The notes: generated by a model from the sequence alone, not told the origin. A DNA stretch of 64,000 nt from Pseudomonadota bacterium (GCA_023388335.1 JAEWGL010000201.1:1-64000); one strand, 5' to 3'; numbered from the stretch's first letter, positions 51,925 to 61,428 are shown. Translations and numbers: made by a program.

Positions 51925-53319
51925 ATGAAAGTCAGCCTTTCGCACAAGTTTTTCTTCGCGATGCTCGTGGTCTGCACTTTCGCCGTGTTGGGGATGGTTT
52001 TCGCCGCCTACCTGAGCTTGAAGTATGGCTTTCTCGGCTACCTCAATCAGCAAGCCGAGGAGCGCATGGATCGCATCGTGCCGCGGGTCGAGCAGGCCTA
52101 TGCACGTAATGGCAGCTGGGATTTCATCCGTCTCGACAAGGACCAGTGGTTCGAACTGCTGCGCCCGGACGATACCCAGCCGGACAAGACGTTCGACCCC
52201 AGCTTGCTGACGGTCTCCGACCTGACCGGCGCATTCGTGCGCTTTGCCCTGCTCGATGCCCAGCGGCGGCCGATCATCGGCTACCAGGGGCCTAGCAATG
52301 AAATGCTGCTGCGCCCGATCAGGCATCAAGAACAGGTGGTTGGCTGGATGGCCCTTGCGCCGCTGCAGTCGGTAACCAGCGTGGGAGACCGCCGCTTCCA
52401 GCTGAACCAGCTGCGCTCCAGCCTGCTGATAGGTCTGGCCTGTCTGTTGGCCACAGGTGTTATCGCCTGGTGGCTTAGCCGTGCCTTGCTCCGCCCGATC
52501 CGTGAAGTGGCCAGGGCTACCCATCGCCTGGCTGCGGGTGATTATGAAATCCAGCTGCCGGTGCGTTCGGCAGACGAAGCAGGGCAATTGGCCGGCGACT
52601 TCAACCGCATGGCCGCCGCGCTGGCGAGCAACGAGCGCCTGCGCCGCGACTTCATGGCCGATATTTCCCACGAGCTGCGCACGCCGCTGGCGGTGATGCG
52701 TGCTGAACTTGAAGCCATGGAAGATGGCATTCGCCCGGTCGATGGTAACGGTCTGCGCTCGCTGCAAGGCGAGGTCGGGTCGCTGAGCAAGCTGGTCGAT
52801 GACCTGTTTGACCTGTCACTGGCTGAAGTAGGTGGACCAACCTATCGACGTGAACGCATCGACTTGTGCGTGCTGTTACCGGTGGTGACCGAAGCCTTCC
52901 AGGCCAGTTTTGCCGAGCGCGGCCTGCAACTGCGGCTGGAGTTGCCTGAGCAGCCACTGTGGGTAATGGGCGACGAGGGACGCCTGGGCCAGTTGCTGCA
53001 CAATCTGCTGGAAAACAGCCGTCGCTATACCGATGCAGGTGGGTTTACCGTTTTGCGTGCATTCCAGGAAGGTGACCAGGTGCTTGTGCAATGTGAAGAT
53101 ACTGCCCCGGGAGTCGACAGCGCCTCGCTCGCGCGACTGTTCGAACGCTTCTACCGCGCCGAACGCTCGCGCAACCGGGCCAGCGGCGGCACCGGGTTGG
53201 GGCTGGCGATTTGCCGGGGTATTGCCGAAGTGCACGGCGGTCAGCTGACCGCCAAGGCCTCGGCCATGGGCGGGCTGCTGCTGGTGCTGACACTGCCACT
53301 GGCGGGAGAACAAGCATGA
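51925..53319 (+). CDS. BaeS/AdeS-like sensor histidine kinase
   Basis: The 464-residue kinase has an N-terminal helix (8-30), a periplasmic sensor loop (about 35-160), a second helix (about 163-184) and a HAMP domain (185-238). The H-box FMADISHELRTPLAVMRAEL has His249. The C-terminal ATPase has N-box LLHNLLENSRRYTD and G-box GGTGLGLAICRGI. It should sense envelope stress or drugs and switch on the divergent pump. It is coupled to the regulator gene by an ATGA overlap. Confidence 0.92.
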   Translation: MKVSLSHKFFFAMLVVCTFAVLGMVFAAYLSLKYGFLGYLNQQAEERMDRIVPRVEQAYARNGSWDFIRLDKDQWFELLRPDDTQPDKTFDPSLLTVSDLTGAFVRFALLDAQRRPIIGYQGPSNEMLLRPIRHQEQVVGWMALAPLQSVTSVGDRRFQLNQLRSSLLIGLACLLATGVIAWWLSRALLRPIREVARATHRLAAGDYEIQLPVRSADEAGQLAGDFNRMAAALASNERLRRDFMADISHELRTPLAVMRAELEAMEDGIRPVDGNGLRSLQGEVGSLSKLVDDLFDLSLAEVGGPTYRRERIDLCVLLPVVTEAFQASFAERGLQLRLELPEQPLWVMGDEGRLGQLLHNLLENSRRYTDAGGFTVLRAFQEGDQVLVQCEDTAPGVDSASLARLFERFYRAERSRNRASGGTGLGLAICRGIAEVHGGQLTAKASAMGGLLLVLTLPLAGEQA

Positions 53320-53978
53320 GCCAGATTCTGCTGGTGGAGGATGAACCCAAGCTCGCCGCACTGGTAGGTGATTATCTGCGCGCAGGTGGTTATCGCGTCG
53401 ACTACCTGGCAGATGGCCTGGCGGTGATCCCGGCCATCCGTCAAGGCCAGTACGAACTCGTCCTGCTCGACTTGATGCTGCCTGGCCGCGATGGCCTGGA
53501 CATCTGCCGCGAGCTGCGCAGCTTCACTCAGATGCCGCTGATCATGATGACCGCCAGGGTCGATGAAATAGACCGCCTGCTAGGGCTAGAGCTGGGCGCC
53601 GACGACTACATATGCAAGCCGTTTTCGCCCCGGGAGCTGGTGGCGCGGGTCAAGGCCGTGCTGCGCCGCAGCGGGCAGCAGGGGCCAGGCATGGGCCTGG
53701 AGCTCGATGCCCGCATGTTCCAGGCCCGCTACAAGGGCGTGGCGCTGGATCTGACGCCGGTAGAGTTCCGCATGCTTGCCGCGTTGGCGGCCCGGCCCGG
53801 GCAAGTGCTGTCTCGCGACCAGCTGATGAACCACATCTACCAGGACCATCGCGTGGTCGCAGACCGAACCGTAGACAGTCACGTTAAGAATTTACGGCGC
53901 AAACTGTCAGGAGTAGTTCCAGGACATGACCCACTCAGGTCTGTATATGGGGTGGGTTACAGCCTAGAGCTTGATTAG
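53316..53978 (+). CDS. BaeR/AdeR-like response regulator
   Basis: The 220-residue OmpR-family regulator has its receiver phospho-site at Asp52 (VLLDLMLPGRDG), a conserved Lys in CKPFSP, and a winged-helix DNA-binding domain (about 125-220, RTVDSHVKNLRRKLSG and SVYGVGYSLELD). Start ATG 53316 lies inside the kinase stop. It most likely activates the MFP-pump-OMF operon read in the opposite direction. Confidence 0.93.
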   Translation: MSQILLVEDEPKLAALVGDYLRAGGYRVDYLADGLAVIPAIRQGQYELVLLDLMLPGRDGLDICRELRSFTQMPLIMMTARVDEIDRLLGLELGADDYICKPFSPRELVARVKAVLRRSGQQGPGMGLELDARMFQARYKGVALDLTPVEFRMLAALAARPGQVLSRDQLMNHIYQDHRVVADRTVDSHVKNLRRKLSGVVPGHDPLRSVYGVGYSLELD

Positions 53979-54223
53979 AACCCGGCCGTCAGCGGAGCGC
54001 CAGTGCTAGGCTCAACGGGTCGGGCACGTGGTTACCGAAATCAACTGCTCATTGGCTTGGTAGGTAAAATCCCGAGCGGTTTGGTTGTTATGTCAGACCG
54101 GAGTAGGTACGAGGGCGGTAATTGAACAATATTGGTCATTCTAAAATTAACAGATGCGGAGCGTTTTATTGAAATTGCCACCAACATTTCTTGAAACTGC
54201 TACTTTGGGTCGACAACGGACAG

Positions 54224-54952
54224 TCAAAGGTATTTTTTGAAAGTCGCAGCCGTGATTGCCACCATCCATCCAAGCACCGCAGCGCATGGCAGTAGCACCC
54301 AAATGGGATTCATCGATAAGGGAAGAGAGAGGTAGATCACCCAAGGGCTTACCATAAGCGGCAGCAGCGTCCGCTTCGCTCGATGGTACACAAAGCTGCT
54401 CTCCCGGCCCGCCCCGAACTTGCGCAGGTCGCGACGCATTAAGCCATCGACCGCGCCGGTGATCACGGCAAGCAAGAACAGCGGTGTGGCCAAGGTGAGA
54501 ACGACCAGTCGCACGACGAAAGTAAAGACCGTAAACAAGGCCGCCAGCAGGTAGTCCTGCATCACAACGTAGACTTGTGCGAGCTGCCCGTGCACTGACG
54601 TCTCACGACCAAGCAGCTTCAGCTGGGCATCGGATGTCCCCCATCCAGAGCGCACAACGACCCTATCGTTGAGGTGTTCGAGTATCTTGAAAGTCGCTTG
54701 AGCTGGTTCTTGCACGAGCAATGAATGCTTGAAGTGACTGCTGAGCCAGCCGAGCTCACTCAGCCACATGGTATGACTGTGATGCCAGCCCTGCTCGGGC
54801 CAGAACCAGAGCATGCCCGCGAACTCCAGCAGGATGGAGAACATCAAGGAGGCGAACAGCAGACCGAGTAATCGTAGGCAAAACTCAAGCGTGCCGAGGA
54901 TCAGACCCGGTCGTCGTTGTGGTTGAGGCGGGTTGTTTAGAGCAGTACGCAT
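54224..54952 (-). CDS. ICE membrane protein, TIGR03747 family
   Basis: The 242-residue inner-membrane protein has three to four helices (about 18-48, 128-165, 198-235) and a conserved periplasmic loop with WPEQGWHHSHTMWLSELGWL. This fits TIGR03747. In PFGI-1-type ICEs it sits directly before the RAQPRD and TIGR03758 genes; here it is separated from them by the RND cassette. Confidence 0.83.
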   Translation of the reverse strand: MRTALNNPPQPQRRPGLILGTLEFCLRLLGLLFASLMFSILLEFAGMLWFWPEQGWHHSHTMWLSELGWLSSHFKHSLLVQEPAQATFKILEHLNDRVVVRSGWGTSDAQLKLLGRETSVHGQLAQVYVVMQDYLLAALFTVFTFVVRLVVLTLATPLFLLAVITGAVDGLMRRDLRKFGAGRESSFVYHRAKRTLLPLMVSPWVIYLSLPLSMNPIWVLLPCAAVLGWMVAITAATFKKYL

Positions 54953-54987
54953 TAAAGGCTCCTAAGTGTTCGCTGGCTGCCAGGTGC

Positions 54988-57114
54988 TCACGGGCCGGAT
55001 TTACACCCGGGTGGTGACATCTCGGGATCGAAGTCGGCCGTCGGCGCACCGCCGGCGCTGCTCCACCAACTTCCCGCATTAGCGTTGTAGGACTCGCGCA
55101 TGCGCGCAGCCAGCGCCTGCAGATCCTCTGGCATTGCATCGTCGCTGGCGGGTTTGGGCAGCGGCATTCGCACTTTCCAAAGTTGCCCGCCTTCCTGGAA
55201 CGAGTACATCTGACCCTTCGGCAGGGCGATTATGTGTGCGGGCTCGATCAGTGGCACGGAGGTGGTGGTCACCCGGTCCTGCGAAGAAGAGGTGAAGTCA
55301 GTTCTAGCATCGGGATCGGCCGTGTCGGTCGCGCCGGAGACCAGAGTACGGGTCTGCACGTTGACCTTCGGCAGCTGATTGGTCAGCAGCTCGGCGGTCG
55401 CAGTTTCCCGTACGCGCAGCATCTGCAGGGTGTTGAAGTTGCCGATGACTTGGCCGGCTTTGGCTCGGCTGCCGATACGTGCCTCGATGTCGCTCAACGT
55501 CTGCGTGTAGGCGGTGACCTGGATACCGGCGCCGCCGCCTTTGTTGATCAGTGGAATGAACTCGTCGCCCATGAGCTCATTGAATTCGTCGGCGTGCAAA
55601 TTGATGGGCACCTGGTCAGTCGCGCTGTAGGAGTTCGGCAGGCCATGGTCGATGCCGTGTTTGTAGATGTGCCCGGCCACCGAGACCAGGTCGGCAAACA
55701 TCGAGTTGCCGACCGCTGCGGCGACCTCTGCATCGGACAGTGCATCCAGGCCGACGTAGACGATGCCGCGTTTGCGGATCACCTGCAGCCAGTCGAAGAT
55801 GGGTCGTGGATCGTCCAGGTCGGCATAGTTGGGGGCCAGCAACTGGGCTGTCTTACCACTGGTGAGCTTTTCCAGCAGCGGCAGCAGCGAGGCGACGATC
55901 TTGTCGAAGTACGTGCGGTCGTAGCGCACAGCCGAACGAAGGCCGTCCATGACCGGGTCGAACAAGCGCTTGGCGGTGAGGTACTGCTCGATGGCGACCA
56001 CACGTTTCTCGCGGCCGACCATGTGCCGTGGCACGTTCTTCTCGTTGAGGCGAGCTTCAAGATCCACGATTGTCTCCCAGGCCTGCGGATCATGTCGGGC
56101 GAAAAAGTGCTGGGCGTATTCGATGAACAGCGCATCGATGTTCACCACGTGCCGCTGAATCTGCAGGTAGTCAGGGCGTCGGCCGAGTTCGATCAACGCC
56201 CGGGCGATGATGTTGACGAAGCGCCAGGCGAACTCGCGAAACGCGGCCGAGTTGCCTTCGCCGCTGAGTTGGCCGGCGATGCGGGTGGCGACTTCGGAAA
56301 TGCGGCCGAAGCGGCCGATGGCGTTGTAGCGGGCGGAAATCTCCGGCCAGCCCAGGTGAAAGACGTAGAGCTCGTGCTGACGGCCAGCGCGTCGCGCTTC
56401 CACGTACATGCGCTTGAGCAGGTCGGCATCGCCTTTGGGGTCGAAGACGACCACCACTTCCTGACTTGGCCGATGAATGTCCTGGGTGATATATAGCTCG
56501 GCCAGGCGCGTTTTTCCGACCCGGGTAGTGCCCAGCACCAGGGTGTGGCCCACGCGTTCGCCCAGTGGCAAGGACGCCTCCTGCTCGTTGGGCTCGACGC
56601 CATGCAGCAGCGGTGAGCCGCCCACGGGCGGCAGCGGCCGTACCGGGTTGAGAGAGCTGTCCCAGGCGGTCACGCGAGGCAGGAGGGATAGCCCTGGCGG
56701 CGCTTTTTCCAGCACGTGCTCCAGGCGCCGTGCCCATTGGTAGGCCGCTGACTGGTTGACGTAGCGGGCCAGCGCGGGGTCTTGTGCTTCAAGCAAGCGT
56801 TGTGTGTGGAGCCGGCTCCAGCGAAAGCCACGGCCCATGAACAGGCGCTTGGTGCTGACCGGGATCTGTCGGCTCGTCAGCGAGTAGCGGGGCAGGCGGC
56901 GGATGTTGCGCCGATAACGCAAAACAATGCGAGCCTCGTTGAGGCGCTTGAGACCGAAGGCGGTGTAGGCCAGGGCCATACCGGCGCCGACCTCCGGCGA
57001 CAGCGCCACGGCCCAGGGCGAATGCAGGCACAGCGCGCCAGCGCCGGCGCAGATCCCCACGGTGTACAACTCCACTGCCGGGCGCAGCAGGGATTCCATC
57101 GCATGATCGCCCAT
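54988..57114 (-). CDS. traD: TraD-type coupling ATPase (SXT/TraD family)
   Basis: The 708-residue type IV coupling protein brings the relaxase-DNA complex to the secretion channel. Two short N-terminal helices (about 12-55) are followed by Walker A LGTTRVGKTR (near 193-202) and FDPKGDADLLKRMY. Walker B-like LHADEFNELMGDEFIP lies around 508, and QVTAYTQTLSDIEARIGS just after. An Asp/Ser/Ala-rich C-terminal tail probably docks the substrate. Confidence 0.92.
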   Translation of the reverse strand: MGDHAMESLLRPAVELYTVGICAGAGALCLHSPWAVALSPEVGAGMALAYTAFGLKRLNEARIVLRYRRNIRRLPRYSLTSRQIPVSTKRLFMGRGFRWSRLHTQRLLEAQDPALARYVNQSAAYQWARRLEHVLEKAPPGLSLLPRVTAWDSSLNPVRPLPPVGGSPLLHGVEPNEQEASLPLGERVGHTLVLGTTRVGKTRLAELYITQDIHRPSQEVVVVFDPKGDADLLKRMYVEARRAGRQHELYVFHLGWPEISARYNAIGRFGRISEVATRIAGQLSGEGNSAAFREFAWRFVNIIARALIELGRRPDYLQIQRHVVNIDALFIEYAQHFFARHDPQAWETIVDLEARLNEKNVPRHMVGREKRVVAIEQYLTAKRLFDPVMDGLRSAVRYDRTYFDKIVASLLPLLEKLTSGKTAQLLAPNYADLDDPRPIFDWLQVIRKRGIVYVGLDALSDAEVAAAVGNSMFADLVSVAGHIYKHGIDHGLPNSYSATDQVPINLHADEFNELMGDEFIPLINKGGGAGIQVTAYTQTLSDIEARIGSRAKAGQVIGNFNTLQMLRVRETATAELLTNQLPKVNVQTRTLVSGATDTADPDARTDFTSSSQDRVTTTSVPLIEPAHIIALPKGQMYSFQEGGQLWKVRMPLPKPASDDAMPEDLQALAARMRESYNANAGSWWSSAGGAPTADFDPEMSPPGCKSGP

Positions 57115-57123
57115 GGCGCTACC

Positions 57124-57585
57124 TCACTGCTCCAGGCCGGTCGGTGTGATCAGCACCGGGTAGTGTTCCAGTTCCAGCCGCTCGGCGATGTCGTCGCCGC
57201 TCACCGGCCAGATGGCCAATCCAGGCGCTACCGCCTGGATGCGCTGCAGCGCCGCCGCGTCGGCGACTTCAACGGCCAGGCCGTTGGCGCCCAACCGCTT
57301 CAGTGCTGGCGCGTGCTGCCCCAGCCACGCCAATGAGGCGGCGTCCGCGCCAACCAGGAACAGCGGGGCCATGCCCGGCAGATCCAAGGCTCTGCGCGGC
57401 ACCTCACCCGGCGCGAGGCGCGCGCTGTGCACCGGCAATACCCAGTTCAGCGTGCGTGGATCGGGCCGTGCGATCGGCGCGGTCGACTCGGCGGCCATGG
57501 CCGGGGGCGTTGTCCCAAGCGATGCCCCGGCAGCCAACAACCCCACCAGCCCGCAGATCAGTGCGCCCCGGCGAACGTCGATCAT
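57124..57585 (-). CDS. ICE protein, PFL_4695 family (TIGR03765)
   Basis: The 153-residue exported protein has a signal peptide (about 1-32). The family core is NWVLPVHSARLAPGEVPRRA, then MAPLFLVGADAASLAWLGQH and a final HYPVLITPTGLEQ. TIGR03765 proteins lie between the lytic transglycosylase and TraD in these ICEs. It overlaps the transglycosylase gene by 4 bases. The role in transfer is not known. Confidence 0.85.
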   Translation of the reverse strand: MIDVRRGALICGLVGLLAAGASLGTTPPAMAAESTAPIARPDPRTLNWVLPVHSARLAPGEVPRRALDLPGMAPLFLVGADAASLAWLGQHAPALKRLGANGLAVEVADAAALQRIQAVAPGLAIWPVSGDDIAERLELEHYPVLITPTGLEQ

Positions 57586-58136
57586 AAGCGTGGTCCTCCA
57601 CGGCTGGACGTGGCGGCTTCAAGGCGCTGCCAGTGCTGGCTGAACTGCGTGCTGTAGCGTGCCGCCGGGGCTCCACCCGCAGGCCGGTGGTAGCGGCCTG
57701 CGGCAATGACCCAGTCACCGACGTCGGTGTAGTGCTCGCGCAACAGGTCGGAGGTGACGGCGAGGTTGGCGCGCGGATCGAGGGCATCGCAGGCGGTGGG
57801 GTAACGCTCCGGGTGGTAGCCCAGGTTGGTTTGCCCCAGGCCAACGTCGATGCGCTTGGGATCATGCCTGTTGAGCGCCACGGTGAGAGCGCTGCAGGCC
57901 TGGTCACGGGTGGCGAAACGCTGCGGCGTGCCGGCCACATTCAAGGTCCACGGCCAGGGAATAAGTCGCCCACGCAGCGGCGTGCCGCTCTCCTGCTGGG
58001 CAATGGCGAACAGCACCGAGGCCGGGATGCCAGCTTGGGCGGCGGCCAACTGGTAAGCCGGCGGAGGCAGGCCGTCTGCTTGGGCCGCAGTGCCCCCCAA
58101 CAGGGCCAGGGCCAGGGTCAGTCGACGCGCTGCCAT
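57582..58136 (-). CDS. Lytic transglycosylase (SLT domain) of the transfer system
   Basis: The 184-residue protein has a signal peptide and a compact SLT domain. FAIAQQESGTPLRGRLIPWP gives the catalytic glutamate (Glu in QQESG), and RIDVGLGQTNLGYHPER and GDWVIAAGRYHRPAGG follow. It opens peptidoglycan for pilus assembly (VirB1-like). I chose ATG 58136 with AAGG upstream; it overlaps the TIGR03759 gene by 19 bases. Confidence 0.87.
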   Translation of the reverse strand: MAARRLTLALALLGGTAAQADGLPPPAYQLAAAQAGIPASVLFAIAQQESGTPLRGRLIPWPWTLNVAGTPQRFATRDQACSALTVALNRHDPKRIDVGLGQTNLGYHPERYPTACDALDPRANLAVTSDLLREHYTDVGDWVIAAGRYHRPAGGAPAARYSTQFSQHWQRLEAATSSRGGPRL

Positions 58137-58840
58137 TTCCCTTCCACCTGTTGATAGCGTGCGGGCAGAGGGCGGCTGGCGCCGAGGGCGAACCAGCGGC
58201 CGCGGTCGTGATTGAGGGTGACTTGGCCGTTGCTGACCTGGACCGGGGTGATGCCCACCGTGCGCGCCCATTGCCGAATGTGCGCATCATCGCCCTGGCT
58301 GCCCACCAGGTAGACGTCCAGTTGGATGCCTGCGCTCAGCCATTGGCGGATGTTGACCTCACAGGTCGAGCACGGGTCTTCCACAAACACGGCATAGCGC
58401 GGGTTGCTCGACGGGATTGCCACATCGCTCATTCCCTGCACCGGCAGCAACCCCGGGAACAGCCGCGTCCAGGCAGCGGAGTAAGCTTTCTGATAGGCCA
58501 GTTCGCGCTCGGCGCGTTTGGCTTCGAGTCGCACCTGCAGCTCGGCGTAGCGCTGACGCTCCTGGTCCGAATCGGTTTCCACGCCCAGGGTGGTCAGCGG
58601 GTCGAGTTGTGGTGACCAGTACTGGCGGGGGCCGCCCTGTAAATGCTCGAACTTGGCCCATTCGTCATCGGTCAGCCCCCAGGCCTTGGCCTGTGCTGCG
58701 GATCGCTCAAGCCGCAGCGGGGCCTGCTCGCTGGACTGCTGCTCGGTTTCGACCGTGGCTGGTGCGCTCCATGCCGGGCCTGTCACCAGACAGATGGGAA
58801 GTAGGAGCAGCGAGAGGGTAGTGAACCGGACCATACGCAC
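58118..58840 (-). CDS. ICE protein, TIGR03759 family
   Basis: The 240-residue exported protein has a signal peptide (1-25), KAWGLTDDEWAKFEHLQGGP and a C-terminal half with FVEDPCSTCEVNIRQWLSAG. The CSTC pair suggests a thioredoxin-like or disulfide-linked fold. It matches TIGR03759, found next to the transglycosylase in ICEclc-type elements. Confidence 0.85.
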   Translation of the reverse strand: MRMVRFTTLSLLLLPICLVTGPAWSAPATVETEQQSSEQAPLRLERSAAQAKAWGLTDDEWAKFEHLQGGPRQYWSPQLDPLTTLGVETDSDQERQRYAELQVRLEAKRAERELAYQKAYSAAWTRLFPGLLPVQGMSDVAIPSSNPRYAVFVEDPCSTCEVNIRQWLSAGIQLDVYLVGSQGDDAHIRQWARTVGITPVQVSNGQVTLNHDRGRWFALGASRPLPARYQQVEGKWQRVD

Positions 58841-58844
58841 CTCG

Positions 58845-59513
58845 TCACGGCAGGGGCAGCGAACTTTCGCCGAGGCCAGGCACTTGGAATACGGCCTGGT
58901 TCCGGCGAAGGGCCTTGAGCTGCCAGCCGTTCAGGCTGTCGCCGGGCTGCAGCAGGCGGACGGTCGACAGGGCGTGCGCGCCGGCCGGTAGGGCCGAGAC
59001 AAACCGGACGTCGCCGCGAGTCTCGACACCTAGCAGTGTGAACGGTGGCGTCGGCGCTTGGGTTTTGGTGAGCTGCTTGATGGGGGTTACAGGCTGGGAC
59101 TGTACGGATGACGCAGTCGGTCGAGCCTCCAGGAGGCGCACAGCGGTTTCCGCGCTGTCCAGTCGTTGCTCCAGCGCTGCCAGATCGGATCTGCTCGGAC
59201 CCACAGGCACCGCTTCAATGGCCTTGAGCGAAGCGCTCACCTCATCCAGCTGTTTGCTCAGCTTCGTGAAGGTTGCATCCTGCTGGCGCTGGTGCTCGCC
59301 CAGCGCTTTTACTTGCGAAGGCAGTGCCGCGAGGGTGGCAGCGAGTGCATCGAGGTTCCGCCGCAGCGCGGGTACAGGATCGGCTGGCGCATTCTCAGCG
59401 GCAACCAGGAGCTCGGTCAGTTGTTGCTGGTGGTTGTAGGTCACGGCGGCGAGCACGGCGGCGCCGAGGCACAGGGCCCCGAGCACCAGGGCCTGAAAGT
59501 GATGGACCTTCAT
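58845..59513 (-). CDS. ICE coiled-coil membrane protein
   Basis: The 222-residue protein has a short cytoplasmic start, one helix (about 7-27, QALVLGALCLGAAVLAAVTY), a coiled coil (about 60-135) and a small C-terminal domain with PFTLLGVETRGDVRFVSALP. This resembles the PilO/PilP-like proteins next to PilL in PFGI-1-type elements. ATG 59513 follows GGAGA; the longer frame starts outside the operon. Confidence 0.72.
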   Translation of the reverse strand: MKVHHFQALVLGALCLGAAVLAAVTYNHQQQLTELLVAAENAPADPVPALRRNLDALAATLAALPSQVKALGEHQRQQDATFTKLSKQLDEVSASLKAIEAVPVGPSRSDLAALEQRLDSAETAVRLLEARPTASSVQSQPVTPIKQLTKTQAPTPPFTLLGVETRGDVRFVSALPAGAHALSTVRLLQPGDSLNGWQLKALRRNQAVFQVPGLGESSLPLP

Positions 59514-60028
59514 GGCGCAATCTCCAGAGACGGGTGAGGTGGGGCGGGCACCGGTGCGCGAAGGGCGTAGCACACGCTGCGTTCGACCGGGTCGATCACG
59601 AGCCGCCAAGCCGGGCCGCCGAGGATGGTCAAGGCGTCCAGCAGCGCCATCGGCCCGAGTTGGTGCTGCACGGCCGGCAGGGGGCGGCTGAACAAGGTGG
59701 TGACCTCGGCGCGGTTGGCGCAGAGTGAGTAGCCCGAGCGCTGCAGCACATGAAGCAGGGCATCACCGACCGTCGCGTGCAGCGCCGGTGAAACTTGCAC
59801 GATGACGAGCTGGAACAATGGCTGGCGTTGCTCCAGCGTCGGACGCGTGCTGACCAGGGTGTAGCGGTCCTGGCGGACCCATGCCGGTGATTCCGAGAGC
59901 GGCTTGGGCGGGGTGGTCGGTGCTGCTACTGAGACAGCAGGTGGCACCGATGGGGTGATGACAGGCGACGTGTTGCACCCTGCCAGCGCGAGCATCAGGA
60001 CAAGGTAAGGAAGTGCGGGCGTGTACAT
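59510..60028 (-). CDS. PilL-type lipoprotein, PFGI-1 family (TIGR03748)
   Basis: The 172-residue lipoprotein has lipobox LAGC. A Pro/Ser/Thr-rich spacer precedes a C-terminal domain with RPTLEQRQPLFQLVIVQVSP and MALLDALTILGGPAWRLVID, which is the PilL N-terminal module. It is shorter than PilL of type IV pili. Only 4 bases overlap the next gene. I chose ATG 60028. Confidence 0.8.
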   Translation of the reverse strand: MYTPALPYLVLMLALAGCNTSPVITPSVPPAVSVAAPTTPPKPLSESPAWVRQDRYTLVSTRPTLEQRQPLFQLVIVQVSPALHATVGDALLHVLQRSGYSLCANRAEVTTLFSRPLPAVQHQLGPMALLDALTILGGPAWRLVIDPVERSVCYALRAPVPAPPHPSLEIAP

Positions 60029-60128
60029 GAGCAGGTCTCGACAGTAGGTGCCGACACCTTGGCAACGCGCGCGAGGTGTACCCACTGAAAAACCGAAATT
60101 GGCCGGCCGGTTTATCGGGCCCAACACA

Positions 60129-60153
60129 TAAAAAAGGCGCCCTGCAGGGCGCC
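60129..60153 (-). terminator. Terminator after the DUF-type ICE gene
   Basis: GGCGCCCTGCAGGGCGCC (60136-60153) is a perfect 18-bp palindrome. On the minus strand six T follow it. It closes the transcript of the gene at 60159-60875. Confidence 0.8.
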
Positions 60154-60158
60154 TTGGG

Positions 60159-60875
60159 TCAATCGTCAGCAAACACCGGCAGTCCTGCCAGCGGGGCTGC
60201 ATCGGGATCAAACACCAGGAAACGCGTGTCGGCCTGGCCGGCCAGCAGCAACAGGGTCATCAACACCGGCGGTACCTGTTCGTCCAGCAGGCGAGTGCAG
60301 ACGTCCGCTGCTGAGCAGCCGAGGCCTTCTGTTTGGCCGCTGCGGTGCCAGGGTGTCGAGTACAGCTTGCAGCCGACGGAGCGGTTGCTGAGCAACTGGA
60401 AGCATTCAAAGAAGCCCGCGGGCTGTTCGCTGCGGGCAAGCTGCTCAAGGTAGGCGTACTCGTTGGCCGGTAAATGGGATGAGCTGATCTCCCAGCTGCG
60501 GCTGTACTGGCCAGTGGCAAAGGACAGCTGCTGTGTCAGGTGCTCCGCCGCTTCCTGGCTGGGAAGGTCGCCGAGGTGTACCGTGCCACTCGGCCGCTCG
60601 GCCGTGACCTGGTACAGCACGGTGGTGACCACTCCGTCTGAGGGCAACTGCATGCGAAGGAAGCAAGAGACATCCTGGCCTTCCGTGATGACGGCGCAGT
60701 CGTCATCGAACACGCACGACTGGCAGTTGATGTGATCGTCGTCCAAATCCAGTTGGGCGGTGTGCAGGGGGCGGTAGCAGGGCAGGCACTGGTCGTCGTA
60801 GTTGATCTGAACCACACGTTCGCAGGAGAACGCATGGAAGCCGCGGGCAAAGGGGTTGGGGGTTGAGGTGAGCAT
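60159..60875 (-). CDS. ICE conserved hypothetical protein with cysteine pairs
   Basis: The 238-residue protein has two CxxC-type pairs near residues 30-60 (DDQCLPCYRPLHTAQ and NCQSCVFDDDC). These could hold zinc. The rest has natural composition (VSCFLRMQLPSDGVVTTVLY, FFECFQLLSNRSVGCKLYST) but no known motif. I chose ATG 60875 with GGAG upstream. It ends just before a strong terminator and follows the RadC-like gene. Confidence 0.7.
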   Translation of the reverse strand: MLTSTPNPFARGFHAFSCERVVQINYDDQCLPCYRPLHTAQLDLDDDHINCQSCVFDDDCAVITEGQDVSCFLRMQLPSDGVVTTVLYQVTAERPSGTVHLGDLPSQEAAEHLTQQLSFATGQYSRSWEISSSHLPANEYAYLEQLARSEQPAGFFECFQLLSNRSVGCKLYSTPWHRSGQTEGLGCSAADVCTRLLDEQVPPVLMTLLLLAGQADTRFLVFDPDAAPLAGLPVFADD

Positions 60876-60933
60876 GGTGCCGCTCCAGTTAAAAGAGAAC
60901 GCCACCCCATGCAGGCGGTGGCGAGAGAGAGGG

Positions 60934-61428
60934 TTAGATCCAGCCATATTCGGCCAGTGACAGAGGGTGGCCTTCGCCAACGATGATGTGGTCCAGAACG
61001 CGGACCTCGACCAGCGCTAAGACTTCGATCAGGCGTGTGGTCAGCACGCGGTCGGCGCCGCTGGGTTCAGGGCAGCCGGAGGGGTGGTTGTGGCTGAGGA
61101 TAACTGCTGCGGCGTTATGTGCCAGCGCCTTGACCACCACTTCGCGAGGGTAGACCGAGGCACCGTCGATGCTGCCGAAAAACAACACCTCGAAGTCCAG
61201 CACGCGGTGGCGTGAATCGAGGTACAGCAGGGCAAACACCTCGTGGTGATAGGGCGCCAGGCGCAGCTTCAGGTAAGACGCGGCGTCGGCAGGTGTGATC
61301 AGTACTTCGCCGCGCTGAAAGTAGCGTTGGTCCAGCAACTGCAGGGCTTCGCTGATCAATGCATCTTCGTGGGCGCGCTGGGTCAGGACGGGGTCGAGGG
61401 GCTCGACCAGGGTCAATGGCGTTTTCAT
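60934..61428 (-). CDS. RadC-like JAB-domain protein
   Basis: The 164-residue JAB1/MPN protein has an intact JAMM metal site: Glu63 (HHEVFALLYLD), His113, His115 (SHNHPSG) and Asp126. The family is common on ICEs and plasmids, lacks the HhH part of chromosomal RadC, and is thought to be a metal-dependent nuclease or protease active during establishment. The downstream gene starts 58 bases later. Confidence 0.87.
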   Translation of the reverse strand: MKTPLTLVEPLDPVLTQRAHEDALISEALQLLDQRYFQRGEVLITPADAASYLKLRLAPYHHEVFALLYLDSRHRVLDFEVLFFGSIDGASVYPREVVVKALAHNAAAVILSHNHPSGCPEPSGADRVLTTRLIEVLALVEVRVLDHIIVGEGHPLSLAEYGWI

